Assembly (NCBI GenBank): GCA_049598145.1
Contig: JBMYNJ010000056.1
Coordinates: 1-10,875 of the forward strand
Reading direction: 5' to 3'
Length of the DNA: 10,875 nt
Origin: WTJH01 sp049598145
GTDB taxonomy: Bacteria > Bacteroidota > Bacteroidia > Flavobacteriales > Flavobacteriaceae
Shown here: piece by piece, positions 1-5,225 of the stretch
How the letters are laid out: the number at the start of each line of letters is the position of its first letter
How positions within the stretch are numbered: the stretch's first letter is position 1
Translations under genes and position numbers: made by a program
Notes under the pieces: generated by a model
What the model was told of the DNA's origin: nothing
Seen by the model: only the letters and a program-made list of their open reading frames with translations
The model's database searches: none

Positions 1-54
1 CCAGGGACCAACTGATTATGAGTCAGCTACTCTAACCAACTGAGCTATAGGACC
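1..54 (-). tRNA. tRNA with CAT anticodon, probably elongator tRNA-Met (partial)
   Basis: Read on the minus strand, the first 54 bases fold as the 5' part of a tRNA. There is a 7-nt acceptor strand beginning GGTCCTA, then T8-A9. The D-arm is GCTC...GAGT with the usual AGTTGGTTA loop. The anticodon stem is GCTGA/TCAGT and its loop is CTCATAA, with anticodon CAT at 20-18. A 5-nt variable loop and the 5' strand of the T-stem (CCTGG) follow. The window edge cuts it exactly before the T-loop, so the 3' half is missing. CAT is shared by elongator Met, initiator Met and the lysidine-modified Ile2 tRNA. The elongator is my preferred reading, but the missing half prevents a firm choice. Confidence 0.85.
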
Positions 55-83
55 TTTCTGAAAATCAATAGATTATCACTAAA

Positions 84-91
84 CAAAATTA
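84..91 (-). promoter_or_regulatory. possible -7 box of the tRNA promoter
   Basis: On the minus strand this reads TAATTTTG, an exact match to the Bacteroidota -7 consensus TAnnTTTG. It lies 29 bases upstream of the first base of the tRNA, which would give a short 5' leader. No clear TTG is seen at the expected -33 distance, so the call rests on one box and position. Confidence 0.35.
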
Positions 92-107
92 AAACTTTTG
101 TTAAATT

Positions 108-127
108 TTTGGCACTTATTTGGCACT
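108..127. repeat. two direct copies of TTTGGCACT, 11-bp period
   Basis: TTTGGCACT occurs at 108-116 and again at 119-127, separated by two bases. The 11-bp period places both copies on the same face of the helix, as expected for tandem binding sites of one protein. The repeat lies upstream of the tRNA and before the lipoprotein gene. Its role is unknown. Arm-type sites of a tyrosine integrase or an operator are both conceivable, but no integrase is visible here. Confidence 0.5.
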
Positions 128-256
128 CTTTTAGCGGGTCTGATTGAAGAGCTGAAAAAATTTGTCCCATTATCAAAAATGAACACAATGCTCCTAATTA
201 CAATCAGGGGCTTCTTTGTATATTGTAGGTCTCTTATAACCCGTAAATCAATTCAC

Positions 257-790
257 ATGAAGAATGCAATAATAGTCCTGTCTCTAATTTCACTAATCGG
301 ATGTAATAATCAAACGAACAGTAAAAAAGACAATCCCGCTTCTCTACAACTTGAAAAAGACCTTGAAATGTACCAGAATGTATGGAATTCATTTTTAGCA
401 GGGGACACAAGTGTCGTAAATAATAAAAACTTTACTGAGGACGTCATCATTGTTACGTCTGATGGCGATTTGGTAGGTATAGATGCCTGTAAAGAATACT
501 ATACAAACTATTTAACGGGGTTTTCGGACATAGAATGGACAATTGTTGACGCTTTTGGACAAGGGAATAAGCTAATAAAACACTGGAATTTTAAAGGAAA
601 ACATACTGGAGATTTTTTTGGTATCCCCGCTACAGGTAATTCCCTAAATCTATCCGGTACTACCATTGTTACCATGCGTGATGGTAGAATTGCTAAAGAG
701 CACGATTTTTTTGATATGAAATCAATGCTCGATCAGCTCCTAAATGCTCAAGGGGATCTTACTGTAGATGAATATCAACCGATCAATTAA
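257..790 (+). CDS. SnoaL-like (NTF2-fold) lipoprotein
   Basis: A 177-residue protein. The reading frame is open back to 98, but the ATG at 257 is chosen because it begins a classic lipoprotein signal: Met-Lys-Asn, a hydrophobic run, and the lipobox LIGC with Cys at about residue 16. The mature part reads as a SnoaL-like/NTF2 fold. It has an N-terminal helix (DLEMYQNVWNSFLAGD), a 'V...DG..VGIDACKEYYT' segment, and beta strands containing KHWNFKGKHTGDFFGIPATG and the 'T.V...DGRI..EHDFFD' ending typical of SnoaL-like proteins. The family includes polyketide cyclases and many members with no known substrate, so the reaction is not predictable. Lipidation would anchor it in the cell envelope. Its 3' end overlaps that of the convergent downstream gene by 8 bp. 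No Shine-Dalgarno sequence is evident. Confidence 0.85.
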   Translation: MKNAIIVLSLISLIGCNNQTNSKKDNPASLQLEKDLEMYQNVWNSFLAGDTSVVNNKNFTEDVIIVTSDGDLVGIDACKEYYTNYLTGFSDIEWTIVDAFGQGNKLIKHWNFKGKHTGDFFGIPATGNSLNLSGTTIVTMRDGRIAKEHDFFDMKSMLDQLLNAQGDLTVDEYQPIN

Positions 791-1493
791 CGTCCCTAAC
801 GCTTTTCAACTCATACTGAAGCTCATCTAACGTTAACATATAGAGCTTTAATGAGGAAATTCTAGTCTTGAAGTACTTCATTTGAACAATAAGATTAGAC
901 TTAAGTTTCTTGTTTTCTTGTATGAACGTATGAAGAGACTCTAAATAATTTTCAAAACTTACTTTTGAGCTGTTGCCCTTTAAGAAAAGGTTGGGGTTCT
1001 CCTCAGTGATCAATTTGATTACCAGTTCAATTATCTTTTTTTCATAATCTACTGTAGAGATGACTTTTGCAAAATTCAAATTATGTAACCGAGTAAGAAT
1101 TTCCTTAACATTTTCTGATTCAATATATTTCAGATCGCCAGTATTGACTAATGATCTGTATCGGTTCATAGGGGGATCAAAATCTCTGTAATAAATCAAA
1201 TTGTATTCAACTCTGTTTTTACTGACCGCAATTTTTTTAAGTTCCTCTAGATTTAATTGATCCTTCAGAAGAAGGGTATATATTTCTATATCTTGACTCC
1301 AAATTTTTATTCTTTCAGCGCAATAATTTTTAATATCATTGGATTCTATTAGAATATTATTTAAGACTCTCGCGCTCTGAATTTCCTTATCCTTTTCAAT
1401 TGAAACCTCATTAATCCAAAAAGATGAAGAGATCCCAATTATAATTGCAATTACCTCGAGGCCAAATTTTAGAAAAAACTTTCTTTTAAACAT
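783..1493 (-). CDS. DUF6090-like protein with an N-terminal membrane anchor
   Basis: A 236-residue protein beginning with a short basic stretch (MFKRKFFLK) and one hydrophobic segment at about residues 9-27 that runs into FWINE. A long, charged, mostly helical region follows, rich in Lys, Glu, Leu and Ile. This layout matches the flavobacterial DUF6090 group, in which an N-terminal 'GEI..VV.GI.IA..INNW'-like helix is followed by a helical domain. Here the conserved segment is divergent (EVIAIIIGISSSFWINE), so the assignment is by architecture and partial motif. The likely place is the inner membrane, with the helical domain outside it. Function is unknown. It is transcribed towards the SnoaL-like lipoprotein and overlaps its end. 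No terminator is visible between the two. Confidence 0.75.
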   Translation of the reverse strand: MFKRKFFLKFGLEVIAIIIGISSSFWINEVSIEKDKEIQSARVLNNILIESNDIKNYCAERIKIWSQDIEIYTLLLKDQLNLEELKKIAVSKNRVEYNLIYYRDFDPPMNRYRSLVNTGDLKYIESENVKEILTRLHNLNFAKVISTVDYEKKIIELVIKLITEENPNLFLKGNSSKVSFENYLESLHTFIQENKKLKSNLIVQMKYFKTRISSLKLYMLTLDELQYELKSVRDVN

Positions 1494-2062
1494 TTATCAC
1501 GCTTTGTAAGCAATATAACTATTAAATTCTATGTTCGGGTATGAGCTGCACAAGCTATTTAAAGGATAAAAAGAACCCTTTTGATAGGTGTGTTTTTTAG
1601 GAATCCTTATTGAAATAAATTGTCCTTTCTATGATATTTACTTAACTCAAATCTCTTGGGGCATTAGTATTTTTCCGGATGACAAGTCTTGAAAAATTTA
1701 AATCATCGTTCATAAATTTTTTCTTTTTTTTCGGTCTTGCCTCCATGGCAAAGTTTCTCTTCCCACAAACATTTCAATCGATTACTACAGCATTTGAAAA
1801 GATGTTTTGGTTATTGCTTGGCTATTAAATCCTATAAAGGCTTCATTCTTTAAGATTCAATCGAATGAAATAAAGGTTCAATAAAATCATTTCCTTTGAT
1901 CCACCCTATTTAATGAAAACTAAATTTTCGTAAGGCCTTTTATGAGGAATTCTGATATTCAGCCGATCAAGATTGTTTTCTAGTCAAGCAATTATTTCTT
2001 TTTAGACTGAGTTAACTGTAAATTAGACCTATATATCGCATTAAATTAAACACACGTTTACA
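1494..2062. other. 569-bp AT-rich spacer
   Basis: This stretch separates two divergently transcribed genes. I see no RNA gene, long repeat or strong terminator in it. The only coding candidate is the 49-codon ORF at 1679-1828, listed separately. The part nearest 1493 should hold the promoter of the DUF6090-like gene and the part near 2062 that of the DUF4440-like gene. Neither side has a convincing TTG/TAnnTTTG pair. The best fragment is TATATTG on the minus strand near 1515. Confidence 0.5.
1679..1828 (+). CDS. possible small hydrophobic protein (49 aa)
   Basis: An ATG-to-TAA frame of 49 codons that I read directly from the sequence. The peptide starts MTSLEKFKSSF, continues with a Phe-rich hydrophobic stretch (INFFFFFGLASMAKF), and ends with an amphipathic part finishing in FWLLLGY. 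A short polar start followed by one hydrophobic segment resembles small membrane proteins. However, poly-T tracts in AT-rich DNA create Phe runs by chance. There is no Shine-Dalgarno sequence and no recognisable family. It is the only coding candidate in the long spacer. It could be real, a degraded gene end, or noise. Confidence 0.25.
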   Translation: MTSLEKFKSSFINFFFFFGLASMAKFLFPQTFQSITTAFEKMFWLLLGY

Positions 2063-2515
2063 ATGAAAAACTTTAAAAAAACATGTTCAGTATTGTTCTT
2101 AATTTTTAGTGGATTCATCTACGCACAGCATGAATCTCACGCTAAAATAAAGACGCTTGTTGAGCAACAAAACGAGAAGTGGATGAAATACTATAACAAC
2201 GGAAATCCGGAGGGTGTAGCTTCCCTCCATACCGATGATGCTATGGTTTTCCCTCCGAATTCAGATTTTGTAACGGGGAAAGATCAAATCACTCAGATGT
2301 ACAAAGAAGAAATTGCCAATGGCGGTAAAAATCTTGTCCTCAGGACACTTGAATTAATTGTAGACCATAATCATGCCTATGAAACCGGGAATTACGCTAT
2401 TCAGATGAATTCGGATAAGGATTCAGGGAAATATCTGGTTGTGTGGCAAAAACAAACCAATGGAGAATGGTTATGTCTGAAAGATATTTGGAATAGTAGC
2501 GAACCTTTAAATTAA
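2063..2515 (+). CDS. secreted DUF4440/SnoaL-like protein
   Basis: A 150-residue protein with a Sec signal peptide: basic MKNFKKT, a hydrophobic core, then GFIYAQ, with cleavage probably just after Ala21-Gln22. The mature domain of about 128 residues follows the DUF4440 (NTF2-fold) pattern. It has a first helix (IKTLVEQQNEKWMKYYNNGNPEGVASLHTDDAMVFPP), then 'G.DQI...Y...', a beta sheet region 'LIVDHNHAYETGNYAIQ', and the closing 'KYLVVWQKQTNGEWLCLKDIWNS'. That last segment, with its W-K-D-x-W-N pattern, is characteristic. Such proteins act in the periplasm or are exported, but their ligand is usually unknown. It is the second exported NTF2-like protein in the left part of the window and is not a close copy of the first. 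The ATG is the only start that gives a proper signal peptide. Confidence 0.85.
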   Translation: MKNFKKTCSVLFLIFSGFIYAQHESHAKIKTLVEQQNEKWMKYYNNGNPEGVASLHTDDAMVFPPNSDFVTGKDQITQMYKEEIANGGKNLVLRTLELIVDHNHAYETGNYAIQMNSDKDSGKYLVVWQKQTNGEWLCLKDIWNSSEPLN

Positions 2516-2593
2516 GTCCTCTAAAAAAAATTGTCGATACAACCAATCAAGTTGTTTTTTAAATTAGTTCTTTCATCTGATAGAATTAATAAA

Positions 2594-2764
2594 ATGAACT
2601 CGAATACCATAACCTTTGAAAAAAAGTGGATGGATAGAGCCATTCCTCTAAGGTTTAAGATTAATTATTGGTTTTTAAAAAAGTTAGGATTATTTGGGTT
2701 TGGAGCATTTGCCTTCTTCTGGGGAGTCGTCGCTACCATTATGGTCTACGAATGGGTTCTTTAG
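2594..2764 (+). CDS. small single-pass membrane protein (56 aa)
   Basis: The frame is open back to a TTG at 2531, but the ATG at 2594 gives a cleaner 56-residue protein, so it is preferred. Residues 1-30 are polar and basic (MNSNTITFEKKWMDRAIPLRF...). A hydrophobic helix at about 31-52 (LGLFGFGAFAFFWGVVATIMV) follows, with a short YEWVL tail. The positive charges before the helix predict a cytoplasmic N-terminus. No family is recognised. It begins 78 bases after the DUF4440-like gene, with no terminator between them, so co-transcription is possible. Its end overlaps a doubtful ORF at 2752. Confidence 0.6.
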   Translation: MNSNTITFEKKWMDRAIPLRFKINYWFLKKLGLFGFGAFAFFWGVVATIMVYEWVL

Positions 2765-2931
2765 ACATTAAAAATTCTGATAATCGCTCCCTAGAGATGG
2801 GTGCTGTTTTAGAAAGTTTACTCGCTCAAATCGCTCCTAAGTCTAACTTTATGCGCCTTTTCGCTCTATTGAAAAAAAATGCATTTCTTTATTTTCAGAA
2901 GAACTGCGACAATTCCCTACTTTTAAAATAA
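2752..2931 (+). CDS. doubtful small ORF (59 aa)
   Basis: An ATG inside the last codons of the preceding small gene, in another frame, opens 59 codons that end at 2931, immediately before the ATG of the next gene. The peptide is polar at its start (MGSLDIKNSDNRSLEMG) and then rich in Leu, Ala and Lys, with no family I recognise. For it: the overlap-and-abut spacing fits a tight operon. Against it: there is no clear family pattern or ribosome binding site, and the same DNA contains a repeated TCGCTC motif that could be regulatory. I regard it as less likely than not. Confidence 0.22.
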   Translation: MGSLDIKNSDNRSLEMGAVLESLLAQIAPKSNFMRLFALLKKNAFLYFQKNCDNSLLLK

Positions 2932-3429
2932 ATGAAAAACAAGAAATTTTTGAAATACGCCTTTGCGATAGGACTTGTCAAAAAAATAGTCCTTTTAGGG
3001 ATCTTATTTTTTTCGTCGGATATAATTGCCCAAGTGGCCGAACACCTGAATTTTAAAATCATTAATGACGAAATCGTTTGGCAAAAAGTATTCTCGGAAG
3101 ATTTAAATTTTAACGATCGGGAATTGTATTTGGAAGCAGGCGGACGCCATCTCATGACAGATACATTTTGGTTTTCTGCTCTTCAAGGAGCTACTCTAAA
3201 TGTTAAAAAACAGGACGGTAAAACCTGGCTGATCGTCCGCAAAATATACGCCAATACACGAAGCAATTCCAGCGGGCTAACTTTCTTTCAAGAAAAACAA
3301 ATGGCCTCCGAGGTCTATCTCGAAAATGGGAGTTTAAATCGTCAATTCATCCAAACCGATGGTCAATTGATTCAAGATTTTATTGAGAGTTCTTTGGCTC
3401 TATTAGCTTCGAATCCAGAAGGTTGTTAA
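2932..3429 (+). CDS. secreted protein of unknown function (165 aa)
   Basis: The N-terminus is basic (MKNKKFLKY), followed by a hydrophobic signal segment at about residues 17-31 and a probable cleavage site near SSDIIAQ (residue 34). The mature part of about 130 residues begins 'LNFKIINDEIVWQKVF' and continues as an alternation of short strands and turns (EAGGRHL, GATLNVKKQDGKTWLIV). It ends in a helix with Leu-Ala-Leu-Leu before a Cys-terminated tail. The opening strand followed by 'I.WQ.VF' faintly recalls DUF4468/TBP-like periplasmic proteins of Bacteroidota, but the match is too weak to assign. The ATG directly follows the stop of the doubtful ORF upstream. It may be the last gene of a transcript that ends at the terminator beginning at 3562, although a promoter-like element lies between. 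Confidence 0.7.
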   Translation: MKNKKFLKYAFAIGLVKKIVLLGILFFSSDIIAQVAEHLNFKIINDEIVWQKVFSEDLNFNDRELYLEAGGRHLMTDTFWFSALQGATLNVKKQDGKTWLIVRKIYANTRSNSSGLTFFQEKQMASEVYLENGSLNRQFIQTDGQLIQDFIESSLALLASNPEGC

Positions 3430-3492
3430 ATATTAGACCTTTCTTCTTTTCTAAATAAAGCTCTTTTTGATAACTTTCTGTTAATTTAAAAC

Positions 3493-3520
3493 TTGATAAA
3501 TATTTACTATATTTATTTTG
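3493..3520 (+). promoter_or_regulatory. promoter-like element upstream of a candidate small RNA
   Basis: A TTG at 3493-3495 is followed, after 18 bases, by TATTTTG at 3514-3520. The pair resembles the Bacteroidota TTG / TAnnTTTG promoter, with one base missing in the -7 box. Transcription would begin near 3525 and meet the terminator at 3562-3589. No coding frame starts in between. Confidence 0.35.
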
Positions 3521-3524
3521 CAAA

Positions 3525-3589
3525 TTTCATAACCATAAACTCTCTTTTGCATTTTGAATTTAAACCGTCTCTTTTGGGCGGTTTTTTTT
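3525..3589 (+). ncRNA. candidate ~65-nt small RNA
   Basis: A short stretch bounded on the left by the promoter-like element at 3493-3520 and on the right by a strong intrinsic terminator. No ORF of useful length lies in it and it lies 96 bases past the previous stop codon. The 5' half is unpaired and AT-rich; the 3' half is the terminator hairpin, a common layout for bacterial small RNAs. The alternative is that this is only the 3' untranslated region of the gene ending at 3429. The start position is an estimate. No known RNA family is recognised. Confidence 0.3.
3562..3589 (+). terminator. intrinsic terminator
   Basis: A 9-bp stem (AAACCGTCT at 3562-3570 with GGGCGGTTT at 3576-3584, including two G-T pairs) closes a 5-nt CTTTT loop. 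It runs into a tract of eight T ending at 3589. It would stop transcription from the gene ending at 3429 or from the candidate small RNA. Confidence 0.8.
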
Positions 3590-3600
3590 GATGATGATGG

Positions 3601-3616
3601 TGTGACTTTTATCACT
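3601..3616. promoter_or_regulatory. CRP/FNR-type palindrome TGTGA-N6-TCACT
   Basis: The sequence TGTGACTTTTATCACT matches nine of the ten fixed bases of the CRP-type consensus TGTGA-N6-TCACA. It lies between two terminators and about 165 bases before the small membrane protein gene at 3782. A CRP/FNR-family regulator could bind here, but no such regulator is encoded in the window and the target promoter is unclear. Confidence 0.35.
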
Positions 3617-3671
3617 TTTGTTTACTTTAGGAGAAACTATTCTTCACACGAATGAATTGGTTTATGGTTAT

Positions 3672-3709
3672 AAGCCTTTAGGACTACTTCCTGAGGGCTT
3701 TATTTTTTT
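3672..3709 (+). terminator. strong intrinsic terminator
   Basis: AAGCCTTTAGGA (3672-3683) pairs over all 12 positions, counting two G-T pairs, with TCCTGAGGGCTT (3689-3700) around a 5-nt loop. TATTTTTTT follows. It is 82 bases beyond the first terminator although no gene lies between them. That implies either a backup terminator or a second short transcript. Confidence 0.85.
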
Positions 3710-3750
3710 GACCCTAATCCTATAGATTAAGCTCTTTGTCTTTTGTTCAA

Positions 3751-3778
3751 TTGCTCTCAATAAAATTAGATATATTTG
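3751..3778 (+). promoter_or_regulatory. promoter of the two-helix membrane protein gene
   Basis: TTG at 3751-3753, a 17-base spacer, then TATATTTG at 3771-3778, an exact TAnnTTTG box. This is the best promoter match in the window. Transcription should begin a few bases after 3778, so the TTG at 3776 cannot be the start codon of the following gene. Confidence 0.55.
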
Positions 3779-3781
3779 GTT

Positions 3782-4018
3782 GTGATCCGTATCTATATCA
3801 TTGGAATTAGCGTGCTGGTACTGGCCATTGGAGCCAATACCTTAGCTAAAGGAATCGGGCTCAAAACCTGGTACGACTTTTTATTGGGACTTAGTGAAAA
3901 AGGATGGGACGCTCTGCAGCTTCGAGTTTTAGATTTGCTTTGGCTATTTGTACTCTACCCTTTAGCTCTAGGGGGGAGTGCCACCCTTGGAGATTGGCTT
4001 TATGAGCGCATATTTTAA
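3782..4018 (+). CDS. small two-helix membrane protein (78 aa)
   Basis: The frame is open from a TTG at 3776, but that codon lies inside the -7 promoter box, so the GTG at 3782 is chosen. The protein has a hydrophobic helix at about residues 4-20 (IYIIGISVLVLAIGANTLA). An amphipathic stretch with a Trp-Tyr-Asp motif (GLKTWYDFLLGL) follows, then a second helix at about 50-67 (LLWLFVLYPLALGGSATLG) and a short charged end. It looks like a conserved small inner-membrane protein of Flavobacteriia of unknown function; I recognise the general type but no named family. It stands alone between a terminator upstream and convergent genes downstream. The start is uncertain: if transcription begins after 3784 the message would be leaderless or would start at the GTG at 3812. 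Confidence 0.65.
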   Translation: MIRIYIIGISVLVLAIGANTLAKGIGLKTWYDFLLGLSEKGWDALQLRVLDLLWLFVLYPLALGGSATLGDWLYERIF

Positions 4019-4164
4019 CTCCTGCGATACAAACCTATTCTATTTTTGGAAAATTTACATCCGGATTTTTGAATCTCTCAAACAAGAATCTTAAAGAAAT
4101 TTGTGAAAAGACTTCAACACTCCAAAGGGTGAGTGCTATAGACATCCATTTAAAGTACTAGAAA

Positions 4165-4878
4165 TTAAACTCCAGCAAGCATCCCCACGGCCATCCCAAT
4201 CATCAAAAGATTTTCGATTAAGGTGGCTTCGGTCATCGGTAATTGCAAGACTGTTCCCAAACATGCACATCGAATTTGTTGTTTATTTAACAATACTCGA
4301 AAGACTCCGACAGTAGTGATCCCTAAAAGGGCTATCGTTACCCATAAAGCCGTTTCAATTTGAACCCGGATTAAAAAACACAAGCCCAAGACCGTTTCTA
4401 AAAAGGGATAGCCCCAGGCGTAGGCCGGCAGTCGTTTGGCCAAGGGATCATACATTGGAAAACTTTGGGCAAAACCCTTGAGATCCAAAAATTTAAAAAA
4501 AGAAAAAACAATGTAAAATAACCCCATAAAATCTAACATAAATCCTGAGGTGTCCCATATACTCCAGTGCCGAGCGATACTGGCCGAAAAGAGATAAAGA
4601 AAAATTAAAAATAAGGGCTTCAGCTGTCTCCATTTGGAGGGGTTCCCCTTATCTACTGGTAAAACCTGAACCGTTTCGAATGGCTCTAATTGATATTTAT
4701 CAGGGAGTTGTTGCTGTAGTTGTTCAATAGCTATCGGGGTGGATGTTTCTAAAATGAGGTGTTTTTCCTCCAAGTCTACGTGAGCTTTTAAGAGGGGTTC
4801 AAAGTCATTAAGGCTTTCTTCGATCAGGGCTTTACAACTTGAACAACTCATGCCGTGAATACGAAAGTGTTGTTCCAT
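4165..4878 (-). CDS. HMA domain fused to a MauE/DoxX-like membrane domain
   Basis: A 237-residue fusion. Residues 1-70 form a heavy-metal-associated domain with the GMSCSSC metal site (Cys12, Cys15), which in this family binds Cu(I) or similar soft metals. Residues 85-237 hold about five hydrophobic helices and follow the MauE/DoxX pattern. There is a Phe-Lys-Phe-Leu-Asp-Leu segment leading to GF, a 'YPFLETVLGLCFL' helix, and the MauE-like CAC motif (Cys204, Cys206) before the last helix. MauE-type proteins are redox-associated membrane proteins linked to disulfide formation. The metal-site and thiol pairs together suggest metal-linked thiol redox or metal delivery in the envelope; this is inference. 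A small membrane protein gene lies 45 bases upstream on the same strand. The ATG gives the HMA domain its usual N-terminus. Confidence 0.85.
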   Translation of the reverse strand: MEQHFRIHGMSCSSCKALIEESLNDFEPLLKAHVDLEEKHLILETSTPIAIEQLQQQLPDKYQLEPFETVQVLPVDKGNPSKWRQLKPLFLIFLYLFSASIARHWSIWDTSGFMLDFMGLFYIVFSFFKFLDLKGFAQSFPMYDPLAKRLPAYAWGYPFLETVLGLCFLIRVQIETALWVTIALLGITTVGVFRVLLNKQQIRCACLGTVLQLPMTEATLIENLLMIGMAVGMLAGV

Positions 4879-4899
4879 AATTAGGTCGTTTGTGTAGGT

Positions 4900-4907
4900 T
4901 AAAGATA
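4900..4907 (-). promoter_or_regulatory. possible -7 box before the HMA-MauE gene
   Basis: Reading the minus strand, TATCTTTA matches TAnnTTTG except for the last base, 21 bases before the ATG at 4878. No TTG is seen at a normal -33 distance. If real, the fusion gene has its own promoter in addition to read-through from the gene at 4924-5181. Confidence 0.3.
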
Positions 4908-4923
4908 CAAAATCCTTTCCCCC

Positions 4924-5181
4924 TTAGACCCACCAAAAGCTACTGACCCAAAAGAGACTCATCCCCAACTGTATCCAATACAAAGGTTTCCGGAGGGTTT
5001 TCCGTTGAATCATTCGAACGCAGACCGCAATAGACAGGCCGAATTGTAAGCCAAAGGCGGGTAAAATCAATAGCTCTTGAAAGACCCCCAACAACACATG
5101 TTCAACCTTAAATAAATAGCCCAATAAAAAAACCAATAAGAGGGAGTTTGACAAAATTATAAGCTTATTCACAAGATTCAT
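4924..5181 (-). CDS. small three-helix membrane protein (85 aa)
   Basis: An 85-residue, strongly hydrophobic protein. The predicted helices are at about residues 6-24 (LIILSNSLLLVFLLGYLF), 30-55 (VLLGVFQELLILPAFGLQFGLSIAVCV) and 68-84 (WIQLGMSLFWVSSFWWV). A basic loop (RMIQRKTLRK) lies before the last helix. No family is recognised. It begins beside a 44-bp divergent promoter region shared with the SRAP gene. The HMA-MauE fusion follows it on the same strand after 45 bases, so the two are probably expressed together, and a partner role for that fusion is plausible but unproven. Confidence 0.65.
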   Translation of the reverse strand: MNLVNKLIILSNSLLLVFLLGYLFKVEHVLLGVFQELLILPAFGLQFGLSIAVCVRMIQRKTLRKPLYWIQLGMSLFWVSSFWWV

Positions 5182-5204
5182 GTTTAGGTTTTATACTTTA
5201 AACA
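5181..5204. promoter_or_regulatory. inverted repeat TGTTTA-N12-TAAACA in the divergent promoter region
   Basis: Six-base half sites TGTTTA (5181-5186) and TAAACA (5199-5204) are perfect inverse complements, 18 bases centre to centre, within the 44 bases separating two divergent start codons. A homodimeric repressor bound here could control both the SRAP gene and the membrane protein pair. The left half site overlaps the first base of the minus-strand start codon. No regulator gene is nearby. Confidence 0.35.
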
Positions 5205-5225
5205 AGGTAAAACAAAAAATTTATT

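Noticed and set aside
98..256. N-terminal extension of the SnoaL-like lipoprotein
   Set aside because: The extra 53 residues would bury the lipoprotein signal and lipobox in the middle of the protein; the ATG at 257 gives a standard signal.
2531..2593. Extended TTG start for the small membrane protein
   Set aside because: The extension adds 21 residues with a second weak hydrophobic stretch and a rare start codon; the ATG at 2594 is simpler, although not proven.
2895..3155. Minus-strand ORF of 86 codons
   Set aside because: It lies opposite the secreted protein gene at 2932-3429, has no signal or family pattern, and its sequence looks like an antisense shadow.
1..3430. A complete genomic island or mobile element
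   Set aside because: The AT-rich, accessory-looking gene content and tRNA location hint at it, but there is no integrase, transposase, terminal repeat or duplicated tRNA end in the window.
4115..4136. CACTC...GAGTG inverted repeat after the HMA-MauE gene as a terminator
   Set aside because: The stem is only 5 bp with a loop of 8 and no solid T run follows on the minus strand; too weak to annotate.
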